Source of the DNA: JBBQIY01 sp964618405
GTDB lineage: Bacteria > Verrucomicrobiota > Kiritimatiellia > RFP12 > UBA3636
Direction of reading: 5' to 3'
Length of the DNA stretch: 6,429 nucleotides
NCBI GenBank assembly: GCA_964618405.1
Contig: CAZUAY010000227.1
Coordinates: forward strand, 1 to 6,429
Positions within the stretch are counted from its first letter, which is position 1. The number at the start of each line of letters is the position of its first letter. Made by a program: the position numbers and the translations under genes. The notes beneath the pieces were generated by a model. That model made no database searches, was not told where the DNA came from, and was given only the letters and a program-made list of their open reading frames with translations. Shown here one piece after another: positions 1 to 5,505 of this stretch.

Positions 1-45
1 GTACCTGTTTCAGTTTAAATATCCCGAGAGGAGAACCATCGGCCC

Positions 46-93
46 GAGGCGACGGAATACCGGCGCCTCAGCCGTGGCGTTATGAACCATAAC
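46..93. repeat. two short inverted repeats upstream of the 82-aa ORF
   Basis: Two palindromes lie in the 116 bases before the first ORF. GAGGCG (46-51) pairs with CGCCTC (64-69) across a 12-nt loop. GTTATG (79-84) pairs perfectly with CATAAC (88-93) around a 3-nt centre. The second ends 23 bases before the ATG at 117 and could be an operator or a leader hairpin. No convincing -35/-10 pair was seen beside it, so the role is open. Confidence 0.35.
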
Positions 94-116
94 AGAATAC
101 AGAAAGTGGGCTCGCG

Positions 117-365
117 ATGTTGAAGGCAAATGCGACAGTGCCGCTGGAGAAGACACTGGGGACAGGCATTGCTACACTGCTGGCGAAGAATCTACATCTC
201 ATCGACCGCCAGTTGCCTGAGAAGCCCTATCGAGCGGACAGTGATTCCGACGCTATGGATAAACTGAGAGAGACATTTGGCCTCGGAAGGATGTCAGTTA
301 CTCTGAAGCGCGATGGCACGATTCGAGTAAGGGTACCTGGAGGCCTTATCACTCTCATACCTTAG
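117..365 (+). CDS. small hypothetical protein, 82 aa
   Basis: I do not recognise this protein. The ORF starts at ATG 117 after an in-frame stop (TAA at 90-92), so it cannot extend far upstream, and it ends at TAG 363-365. The product is soluble-looking, with no signal peptide or membrane segment. The N-terminal half (about residues 8-35) could be helical, and residues 45-57 are charged (DAMDKLRETFGLG). The C-terminal third looks like a beta hairpin: MSVTLKRDGTIRVRVPGG at about 59-76. No strong Shine-Dalgarno sequence precedes the start (only AGAAAGTGGG at 101-110). It sits upstream of and on the same strand as the restriction-modification operon, but 259 bases and a repeat element separate them, so an operon is unlikely. 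It may be a real small gene or a fragment of a larger decayed one. Confidence 0.45.
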   Translation: MLKANATVPLEKTLGTGIATLLAKNLHLIDRQLPEKPYRADSDSDAMDKLRETFGLGRMSVTLKRDGTIRVRVPGGLITLIP

Positions 366-382
366 AACAGCACATCTCGTGG

Positions 383-490
383 AAATTAGGGGACAGGCGT
401 CTGAAAATGGGATAACCTTTTTATTGCACAGTAACAGTTGATCTGCTGTAGTGCAAAAAGAGGGTTAAAAGAAAAATTCGGGGACAGGCG
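383..490. repeat. hairpin element bounded by GGGGACAGGCG direct repeats
   Basis: AAATTAGGGGACAGGCG (383-399) and AAATTCGGGGACAGGCG (474-490) match at 16 of 17 bases in direct orientation. Between them is a long imperfect hairpin: 413-429 pairs with 451-467 (TAACC...TTGCAC against GTGCAA...GGTTA) with two G-U pairs and one mismatch, and ACAG/CTGT (434-437/446-449) inside. GCGGG/CCCGC (488-492/498-502) forms a further small hairpin at the right edge. There is no coding capacity. A hairpin between GGGGACAGGC-type boxes resembles the non-autonomous REP/Y1-transposase-associated elements of environmental genomes. That assignment is inference; no transposase is present in the window. Confidence 0.5.
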
Positions 491-583
491 GGTGCCGCCC
501 GCATAATATGCGTGCCGCAGAATAATATGATTTTATCGCTTGCGCAGCGTTGGCGGACAAAATGGGCGCGGTCCAATATTCAT

Positions 584-613
584 TTGGGGGCAACCAATGG
601 GATGTGATATACT
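584..613 (+). promoter_or_regulatory. putative promoter of the restriction-modification operon
   Basis: TATACT at 608-613, preceded by TGTGA, resembles a -10 box. A poor -35 candidate, TTGGGG (584-589), lies 18 bases upstream. The predicted transcription start would fall around 619-621, only 4-6 bases before the methyltransferase ATG at 625. The mRNA would then be leaderless or nearly so, which fits the absence of a Shine-Dalgarno sequence there. This is motif reading only. Confidence 0.35.
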
Positions 614-624
614 GACTCCACGAT

Positions 625-2508
625 ATGCCAGTAAAACCGAAAGCACAAGACAAGCATGCAACAAAAAGGGTTGTTGATCGCCAACCCGTGGATGCGCTTA
701 CCGTGAAGTCGAGTGCGGCAAATAAAAAGCGATTGAAGATCGCTGAACCTAGCGGAGCGTATAAAGTACGGCCGGAGGAGATGCTGTTGCCCTTCAGTGC
801 CGACGAGCTGATGCCGCGTCAGGTTTTGGATGCAGTAATGGTCATGGCGTCCGCGAAAAAAAACATCAACCGCGATTCTGTCTTCACCCGTCCCGAGGTT
901 GTTGACTTTATTCTGGACCTTGTCGGCTATACAGAGGACAAACCGCTTTGGATGCACACCGTTTTGGAGCCCTCGTTTGGTGGTGGCGAGTTTTTGCAGG
1001 CGATCATCAGGCGGTTGCTGGGTGCATGGAGAGCGCAACACGGAACACGTAAGCATCTGGAGGTGTCGATGTTTGCGCATGCTATTCGGGCGGTTGAGCT
1101 CCACCAGGAAACCTTTTCAGCGACGCGGTGCAGCGTGATGGAAACGTTGCTTGAAGAAGGCTTCTCGGACGCTGAGGCGAAGATGCTGGCGGGTCACTGG
1201 CTCGATCAGGGCGATTTTCTTTTGAAGCCATTTGAGGACTCCTTTGACTATGTAGTGGGAAATCCCCCCTACGTACGACAAGAACTCATCCCTGCGGCAT
1301 TGCAAAGGGAATATCGCGCACGATTTGCAACGTTTTATGACCGCGCAGACCTCTATGTTTTGTTCATAGAGCGGGCTTTGACGCTTCTGAAACGCGGGGG
1401 TGTCCTGGGCTTCATCTGTTCCGACCGTTGGATAAAAAACAAATACGGTGGACCCTTAAGAGGATTCATTGCCAAGGAATACCACTTAAGATTCCATGTC
1501 GACATGGTGGATACCGACGCCTTCTGTTCCAAGGTGACCGCGTATCCAGCCATTACCGTTATTGCCCGTGAAGCAGGGGGGGCGACCCGCATTGCGGAGC
1601 GCCCGGAACTCACGCGCCTTGCGCTCCAGAAGATCACGATCGCCTTGATGGCAAAAACCATTCCGAATGATTTGCCGATTTACGAGATTGACAATGTCAC
1701 GAATGGCACTGCACCGTGGGTGATCGACCGAGTCCATCGGGTTAATCTGATCAAACGGCTTGAGCTCGACTATCCTCTTTTGGTAGATGCAGGATGCAAG
1801 GTAGGAATCGGCGTTGCAACCGGTGCAGATAAGATTCTTATTGGATCCGCAGAGGCTCTGGATGTCGAAGCGGACTGCAAGCTCCCCTTGATCATGCATG
1901 GGGATCTTAAAACGGGCAAGATCGTCTGGTCTGGACATTGGGTCGTTAACCCGTTTGCTCCGGATGGCGGGTTAGTCGACTTGAAGACGCGTCCGAGGCT
2001 CTCCGCCTATTTGATGAAGCATCAGGCGATTCTCTGTGCGCGGCATTGTGCCAAGAAGGCGACGGATAAATGGTATCGCACCATTGATCGAATTTATCCA
2101 GAGCTGCTGAAGCAAGAAAAGCTCTTGATCCCAGACATCAACGGATCCCTGCGTGTCGTGTATGACAAGGGCGAGTATTATCCGCATCACAACCTATATT
2201 ACATCACGTCCGATGATTGGAATTTATCGGCGCTTCAAGCCGTGCTTCAGTCTGATCTGTTTGGTTTTCTCATGCGTTCTTTTTCGACTCCGATGCGTAG
2301 CGGATGTCTCCGTTTGCAGGCTCAATATTTGAGACGCCTGCATCTTCCCCTCTGGAAGAATGTGCCTATCGAAATTAAGAGAGCGTTGATTCAGGCAGGG
2401 ATCAAGCAGGATTCGGAAGCCAGAAACAAGGCCGTGTATGCACTCTACGACCTCTCGGAGGACGAGGTCAAAACGATTACGACGTTTACGAAAGGTAAGA
2501 CACCATGA
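625..2508 (+). CDS. Type II N6-adenine DNA methyltransferase (M.PaeR7I/M.XhoI-like, predicted CTCGAG)
   Basis: This enzyme transfers a methyl group from S-adenosylmethionine to adenine in the recognition site, protecting host DNA from the partner endonuclease. The 627-residue protein shows gamma-type amino-methyltransferase motifs in order: motif X-like FTRPEVV at about 87-93, SAM-binding motif I as VLEPSFGGGEFL at 113-124 (a DPACGSGxF variant), catalytic motif IV NPPY at 213-216, and a long C-terminal target-recognition half with KLLIPDI (499-505) and YLRRLHLP (568-575), as in Eco57I/TaqI-type enzymes. The first ~52 residues are lysine-rich and lack motifs. An in-frame TGA at 613-615 limits the start to 625 or later. 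ATG 781, preceded closely by GGAGGAG, is an alternative start. The 3' end overlaps the endonuclease start by ATGA. Predicted specificity rests on the partner's family. Confidence 0.93.
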   Translation: MPVKPKAQDKHATKRVVDRQPVDALTVKSSAANKKRLKIAEPSGAYKVRPEEMLLPFSADELMPRQVLDAVMVMASAKKNINRDSVFTRPEVVDFILDLVGYTEDKPLWMHTVLEPSFGGGEFLQAIIRRLLGAWRAQHGTRKHLEVSMFAHAIRAVELHQETFSATRCSVMETLLEEGFSDAEAKMLAGHWLDQGDFLLKPFEDSFDYVVGNPPYVRQELIPAALQREYRARFATFYDRADLYVLFIERALTLLKRGGVLGFICSDRWIKNKYGGPLRGFIAKEYHLRFHVDMVDTDAFCSKVTAYPAITVIAREAGGATRIAERPELTRLALQKITIALMAKTIPNDLPIYEIDNVTNGTAPWVIDRVHRVNLIKRLELDYPLLVDAGCKVGIGVATGADKILIGSAEALDVEADCKLPLIMHGDLKTGKIVWSGHWVVNPFAPDGGLVDLKTRPRLSAYLMKHQAILCARHCAKKATDKWYRTIDRIYPELLKQEKLLIPDINGSLRVVYDKGEYYPHHNLYYITSDDWNLSALQAVLQSDLFGFLMRSFSTPMRSGCLRLQAQYLRRLHLPLWKNVPIEIKRALIQAGIKQDSEARNKAVYALYDLSEDEVKTITTFTKGKTP

Positions 2509-3245
2509 CCATCCAACTAGACAACTTTGATGATGATGCAAAGAAAGCAGTCCGTTTGTTTTGGAAAAGCAGAAAGAAAGCAGGCGAGAACCAGAAAATC
2601 AAAGGCGTTGCCGATCAGGGGACTCGGAGTCAGGTCACGGCGGGAAAGAACATGGATGGCTTCGCCAAGCTGATTGTCGCTGTTGCAAAAGCACATGGCT
2701 TAAAGAATGCTGAAATTCATTTGGATCGTGCAGTGCTCACATTGCCCGGCTTCTTTCGTCCGACAAAGCTTTGGGACATTCTGATTACCTGCAAAGGCGA
2801 ATTGGTGGCGGCCATAGAATTGAAAAGCCAAGTGGGTCCATCCTTTAGTAACAATTTCAACAACCGCACCGAAGAGGCAATTGGGACCGCTCATGATTTC
2901 TGGGTCGCCTATCGGGAAGGGGCATTTGGGCAGCGGCCGGCTCCGTTTGCTGGATGGGTGATGTTGGTTGAAGACGCACCTGCATCTCGTGCCCCCGTAA
3001 AAGACAAATCACGGCATTTCCCGATCTTGCCCGAATTCAAGTCCGCGTCCTATTTGCAGCGATACGATGTCCTCTGCCAGAAATTGATTCAAGAAAAGCT
3101 TTATACAGCCACCGGACTCCTTGCGTCGCCAGAAACATCCTCAAAAACAGGTCTTTACAGCGATCTCTCATCCATGACAAGTTTGAAGACGTTTTTAATA
3201 ATATTTGCCGGTCATTGTCTTGCGACATCCAGCCGCCTGATGTGA
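2505..3245 (+). CDS. Type II restriction endonuclease, PaeR7I/XhoI family (predicted C^TCGAG)
   Basis: The endonuclease cuts unmethylated DNA. Family members PaeR7I and XhoI recognise CTCGAG. The 246-residue product has the length I recall for PaeR7I and shows the family blocks in order: DQGTRSQVTAGKNMDGF (37-53), FRPTKLWDILI (84-94), AAIELKSQVGPSFSNNFNNR (102-121), a run around FWVAYREGAFG (132-142), and SYLQRYDVLCQKLIQEKLY (182-200). The PD-(D/E)xK catalytic residues are probably D91, E105 and K107, all present. The start codon overlaps the methyltransferase stop (ATGA, 2505-2508), with AAAGG at 2491-2495 as ribosome-binding site, so translation is probably coupled and follows methylase synthesis. 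No controller (C) gene is present. The extreme C-terminus (after about 236) is less family-like and may be a local extension. The gene appears intact. Confidence 0.93.
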   Translation: MTIQLDNFDDDAKKAVRLFWKSRKKAGENQKIKGVADQGTRSQVTAGKNMDGFAKLIVAVAKAHGLKNAEIHLDRAVLTLPGFFRPTKLWDILITCKGELVAAIELKSQVGPSFSNNFNNRTEEAIGTAHDFWVAYREGAFGQRPAPFAGWVMLVEDAPASRAPVKDKSRHFPILPEFKSASYLQRYDVLCQKLIQEKLYTATGLLASPETSSKTGLYSDLSSMTSLKTFLIIFAGHCLATSSRLM

Positions 3246-3293
3246 GTTCTCTGAGATTTCTGCCGAATTTTTAAGAGAGGGTCCGGTCGGGTG

Positions 3294-3365
3294 CGAGTCA
3301 AGTCCGTTGACTCGTTCCCTCGTTCCCGAATTGACATTGAAAGCCGGACAGATATAGACTGTCCG
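3294..3365. terminator. two stem-loops downstream of the endonuclease gene
   Basis: An 8-bp perfect stem with a 5-nt loop (3294-3314) and a 7-bp perfect stem with a 7-nt loop (3345-3365) lie 49-120 bases after the endonuclease stop. They are the only terminator-like structures after the operon. Neither has a poly-T tail, so they may act by another route or be simple repeats. Confidence 0.3.
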
Positions 3366-3481
3366 CGTAATTGGGCTCTGTGTTTGATGAAAAATGTTCG
3401 AGAGATGTTTGCTTTTCAAGGTGATAACCCACCGAAGGCCATTCAAACCCTATAGCGGTGGCGACGACCCCATCACGGTTC

Positions 3482-3513
3482 CCTGTCTGCGTGCGTACAC
3501 GCACAGGCAGGCG
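3482..3513. repeat. palindromic dispersed repeat, copy 1
   Basis: The sequence begins CCTGTCTGC and ends GCACAGGCAGGCG, and both ends are identical in the copy at 6383-6411. Here the interior GCGTG (3489-3493) and CACGC (3498-3502) close a CGTA loop and extend the outer CCTGTCT/AGGCAGG stem, with a 2-nt bulge and one G-U pair. It is a REP-like intergenic palindrome. Confidence 0.6.
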
Positions 3514-3633
3514 TTCAACAATATTTTATCCCTTGCGCCGCCGTTGTCTTTGTGCCACACTTTCTCTCGTCGGCATTGCGTAGTGTTTTTGCCGCTTAAT
3601 GGATGAACGCTAATCGTTGACTGTTGACAATAA

Positions 3634-3732
3634 TACTATATTCAAAACGCCAAGGGCAAAGCAAAAGCCTATCAAGTAAAACAAGTTTTGAGAGCGATTG
3701 AAAGGTTGAATAATGAAAACGATTCAGAATGA
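3634..3732 (+). pseudogene. HicA toxin relic (C-terminal 32 residues only)
   Basis: The open frame from 3634 to the TGA at 3730-3732 encodes IQNAKGKAKAYQVKQVL followed by RAIERLNNENDSE. This resembles the C-terminal end of HicA-type mRNA-interferase toxins, where an N(L/I)QN-x-KGKAKPYQV(R/K)Q stretch follows the catalytic histidine region. The rest of the gene is missing: TAA occurs directly upstream in frame (3631-3633), and no ATG or catalytic GSH-like segment lies before it. The stop overlaps the start of the adjacent hicB relic by 20 bases, the order and spacing expected of a hicA-hicB operon, which supports the reading. The fragment cannot be an active toxin. Identification is from recalled family sequence; no alignment was run. 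Confidence 0.6.
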
Positions 3733-3896
3733 TAAATATACCTATCGTGTGACTTGGTCTTCGGATACCGCCTGAAGTGCACAGAGAGCTTTCTATTGAA
3801 GCGGGTGAAGCTGGAGTTAGTCTTAACCGTCTTGCCTCTGCCAAGCTCGTACATAAAAAAACATGGAGTCAACAACCCGTTCCAGTTGACTCGTAA
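3713..3896 (+). pseudogene. HicB-family antitoxin pseudogene with internal deletion
   Basis: From ATG 3713 the frame reads MKTIQNDKYTYRVTWSSD (18 residues, the start of the HicB partial RNase-H-like fold), then hits TGA at 3773-3775. A different frame from 3765 reads IPPEVHRELSIEAGEAGVSL and NRLASAKLVHK, continuing to TAA 3894-3896. That second part is the C-terminal ribbon-helix-helix-type DNA-binding segment of the same family. The middle of the fold, which normally carries the EYVGLCAEFPSLSWLA-type block, is absent, and the join changes frame, so an out-of-frame deletion of roughly 150-200 bases is inferred. ATA or GATA at the join may be the microhomology. With the adjacent hicA remnant it forms a dead toxin-antitoxin locus. 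Confidence 0.75.
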
Positions 3897-3908
3897 ACTC
3901 GCAACTGG
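3866..3908. repeat. overlapping inverted repeats at the end of the hicB relic
   Basis: GAGTCAAC (3866-3873) pairs with GTTGACTC (3885-3892). The alternative pairing CCAGTTG (3882-3888) with CAACTGG (3902-3908) uses the same right-hand bases, so the two stems exclude each other. The GAGTCAA/TTGACTC arms are shared with the hairpin at 3294-3314. Confidence 0.4.
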
Positions 3909-3978
3909 ACTGCACGTTGAAACGGGACGTAAACGACGAAACATGACAATAGATCGTGTGAGGCGGCTGTGCCGAGTT

Positions 3979-4010
3979 GGGTTTAAACACAGAGAGTTTT
4001 AGACACAGAG
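3979..4010 (+). repeat. 'ACACAGAG' direct repeat, left copy
   Basis: A 30-base core from 3981 (GTTTAAACACAG...GACACAGAG) matches the copy at 5831-5860 in the same orientation at 28 of 30 bases; the two Gs before it also match. The two copies bound about 1.9 kb holding the SIMPL gene, the toxin-antitoxin operon and a gene relic. The left copy stops 4 bases before the SIMPL start codon. Confidence 0.7.
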
Positions 4011-4014
4011 TGGA

Positions 4015-4719
4015 ATGCTGCTGCTAGCTGGGACCTCGTTCGCGGGGAACCCGACGCGGAGCATCGACGTTTACGGTTCGGCTGAGGTTGCCGTGGACCC
4101 AGATGGCATCAACTGGCGTCTGGAGATCACGACTTATGCCGACTCGATGAACGAGGCGAAGTCCCTCAATGACCAGGCCCTCTCCCAGCTCAAGGCATTC
4201 CTCAAGAAAGGCGAAAAGGTTGAGAATGTCGAAGTTAATAACCCGCGACTCAGTCGGACGTACAACGCCCTGGAGAAGAAGCTGAAACCGTTCAACGCCG
4301 AGGCATACCTGACGTTCCAGTCCTTTGCGGTGGCACAGCAACAACATCTTGCCGTCGGCATTGCTCAGATTCCAGGAGTCGAGATTCAGTCGTGCCATTG
4401 GATGACAACGAATCGGACCGAGATCGTGAAGGAGGCGCGAACCCTCGCCTTGCATGCCGCCAGAACGAAGGCATCCGAAATGGCTCTTGCGCTCGGCATG
4501 GAGGTTAGTCTGCCAATTCTCATCGAGGAGAGATCAAGTCGATGGGAGGAAACTGGGCTGAACATCGTTGCGGATCAAACCGGCGTGACGCAGGATGACG
4601 CTGGCGGCAAGGTTCGTGTGGGAGCCAATGTGCGCGTTATGTTTGAGCTGAACGAGAAGAGGAACCCGAATCAAGCGCCGGAGGATACGGCTCGCAAGCT
4701 CGCCGATCCTCAGCGCTGA
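4015..4719 (+). CDS. SIMPL-domain (DUF541) protein with curtailed signal peptide
   Basis: The 234-residue product matches the SIMPL/DUF541 family of usually periplasmic or envelope proteins of poorly defined role, some linked to oxidative-stress tolerance or outer-membrane organisation. The domain starts at IDVYGSAEVAVDPDG (17-31), has the helical segment EAKSLNDQALSQLKAFLKKG (47-66), a central region with KEARTLALHAARTKASEMA (139-157), and closes with the strand VRVGANVRVMFEL (200-212). The N-terminus MLLLAGTSFAGN looks like only the hydrophobic end and cleavage region of a signal peptide, lacking the basic n-region. An in-frame TAG at 4000-4002, inside the adjacent repeat, bars any upstream start. 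No good ribosome-binding site is present. The true 5' end was probably replaced by the repeat, so export or expression may be lost. Confidence 0.8.
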   Translation: MLLLAGTSFAGNPTRSIDVYGSAEVAVDPDGINWRLEITTYADSMNEAKSLNDQALSQLKAFLKKGEKVENVEVNNPRLSRTYNALEKKLKPFNAEAYLTFQSFAVAQQQHLAVGIAQIPGVEIQSCHWMTTNRTEIVKEARTLALHAARTKASEMALALGMEVSLPILIEERSSRWEETGLNIVADQTGVTQDDAGGKVRVGANVRVMFELNEKRNPNQAPEDTARKLADPQR

Positions 4720-4730
4720 CGTTGAGCTCC

Positions 4731-4781
4731 CCGTTGAACGGTTTATCCGCACTTTACATCCGTGTATCTTATATGATACGG
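4731..4781 (+). promoter_or_regulatory. putative promoter/operator of the HI1419/HI1420-type operon
   Basis: Two palindromes lie in the 63-base gap before the toxin gene: CCGTT-G-AACGG (4731-4741) and GTATC (4764-4768) with GATAC (4775-4779), the latter widened by CCG/CGG at its edges. TATCTT (4765-4770) and TATGAT (4772-4777) are possible -10 boxes; TTTATC (4742-4747) or TTTACA (4753-4758) are possible -35 boxes. The palindrome over the -10 region is a plausible binding site for the helix-turn-helix antitoxin. Which box pair is used is unresolved. Confidence 0.4.
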
Positions 4782-4782
4782 T

Positions 4783-5079
4783 ATGTATGTGATTGAGATC
4801 CGTCAAACAGAAGAATATGCCATGTGGTTCGCTCGTCTTCGAAACAAGATGGCGAAGACACGCATCTTGATCCGAATTCGTCGGATGTCTCTTGGCAATC
4901 TTGGTGATTGCAAGCCCGTTGGAAAAGGTGTTTCCGAACTTCGAATTGATTATGGCTCCGGATATCGAGTTTACTTCATCAAAAAGGGCGAAACACTTTT
5001 GGTGTTGCTAGGAGGTGGAGATAAGAAAACCCAACAGAATGACATTTTAAGGGCCATATCACTTTCAAACACAATTTAG
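4783..5079 (+). CDS. RelE/ParE-superfamily toxin, HI1419-like addiction-module killer
   Basis: The 98-residue protein is a full-length member of the RelE/ParE-like 'addiction module killer' family (HI1419 type, also described as PumA-like). Family hallmarks are RIRRMSLGNLGDCKPVGKGV (31-50), SELRIDYGSGYRVYF (51-65) and LLVLLGGGDKKTQQNDI (72-88). Members are thought to inhibit growth, probably as ribosome-dependent or related nucleases, and are neutralised by the downstream antitoxin. The start at 4783 has no Shine-Dalgarno sequence and lies very near the candidate -10 box, so the message may be leaderless. The stop (TAG 5077-5079) is 8 bases before the antitoxin ATG, and toxin-first order is typical for this family. 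It appears intact. Confidence 0.9.
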   Translation: MYVIEIRQTEEYAMWFARLRNKMAKTRILIRIRRMSLGNLGDCKPVGKGVSELRIDYGSGYRVYFIKKGETLLVLLGGGDKKTQQNDILRAISLSNTI

Positions 5080-5087
5080 GAAGACTT

Positions 5088-5372
5088 ATGAAAACAAAAA
5101 CATACGCATGGGATGCCGCAGAACATCTGAAGACTAAAGAGGACATGGCCGCATACGTAGCCTGTGCTCTTGAGGAGGGTGATGTTTCGTTGATAGCCGC
5201 AGCACTGGGCGACATCGCACGTGCCAAAGGGATGACGAAAATTTCGAAAAGCACAGGCTTGGGGCGCGAGAGTCTCTACAAGACCTTGTCAAAAGAAGGC
5301 AATCCAGAACTCGCAACCGTCATAAAAGTTCTGAACGCCGTCGGACTGAAGCTCACAAGCATTCCTGGATAA
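5088..5372 (+). CDS. HI1420-like antitoxin (addiction-module antidote, HTH)
   Basis: The 94-residue protein belongs to the putative addiction-module antidote family (HI1420/PumB-like). It starts with the typical YAWDAAEHLKTKEDMAAYV (6-24), followed by LEEGDVSLIAAALGDIARAKGM (28-49) and a lambda-repressor-type helix-turn-helix through KISKSTGLGRESLYKTLSKE (51-70) and NPELATVIKVLNAVGLKL (72-89). It should bind and neutralise the upstream toxin and repress the shared promoter. TAGGAAG at 5077-5083, overlapping the toxin stop, serves as the ribosome-binding site with good spacing, indicating translational coupling. No terminator is obvious after it. All family segments are present, so the pair is probably active. 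Confidence 0.92.
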   Translation: MKTKTYAWDAAEHLKTKEDMAAYVACALEEGDVSLIAAALGDIARAKGMTKISKSTGLGRESLYKTLSKEGNPELATVIKVLNAVGLKLTSIPG

Positions 5373-5402
5373 ACTCGAGGATATTCGGGGTGCTAACTTT
5401 CG

Positions 5403-5505
5403 GCCTACGATCTTGATCTCAATAAAGAGCGTATCTTCCGCCTCGACCGTATCGACTGGTGACACCGTCCTCCTCGCCACCATCAAACAAGAAGGCCGAG
5501 CCTAA
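5403..5505 (+). pseudogene. possible WYL-domain relic, frameshifted
   Basis: Two adjoining frames read like protein. Frame one (5403-5462) encodes AYDLDLNKERIFRLDRIDW then stops; frame two (from 5449) reads VSTGDTVLLATIKQEGRA to TAA 5503-5505. The 'AYDLD...R.FRLDRI' pattern is reminiscent of the ligand-sensing WYL domain of transcriptional regulators. The open stretch is too short for a gene, has a TAA just upstream (5394-5396), and appears to be a deleted, frameshifted remnant. The second frame is not recognised. The assignment is weak and rests on one motif. Confidence 0.3.

Larger units (their letters stand above)
3246..3633. other. 388-base intergenic stretch with palindromes, no gene supported
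   Basis: I see no convincing gene here; the open frames lack family features and ribosome-binding sites. The stretch contains three inverted repeats: CGAGTCAA/TTGACTCG (3294-3301/3307-3314), CGGACAG/CTGTCCG (3345-3351/3359-3365), and the dispersed palindrome at 3482-3513. Any of the first two could end transcription of the restriction operon, but neither is followed by a clear T-run. Confidence 0.5.

Noticed and set aside
383..490. CRISPR-like repeat pair
   Set aside because: There are only two short direct repeats, a single hairpin-forming spacer and no cas genes.
580..1104. Minus-strand 174-codon open frame
   Set aside because: It lies antisense to the methylase motifs, has no recognisable domain or ribosome-binding site, and reads as a shadow of the real gene.
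1486..1938. Minus-strand 150-codon open frame
   Set aside because: Antisense to the methylase body; its composition is that of a reverse shadow, with no family feature.
3394..3606. Plus-strand 70-codon open frame
   Set aside because: It runs through the palindromic repeat at 3482-3513, has no ribosome-binding site and no protein-like pattern.
3624..3642. TTGACA followed by TATATT as a promoter for the HicAB relic
   Set aside because: The boxes are only 7 bases apart, far too close for sigma-70-type recognition, and they fall at the truncated edge of hicA.
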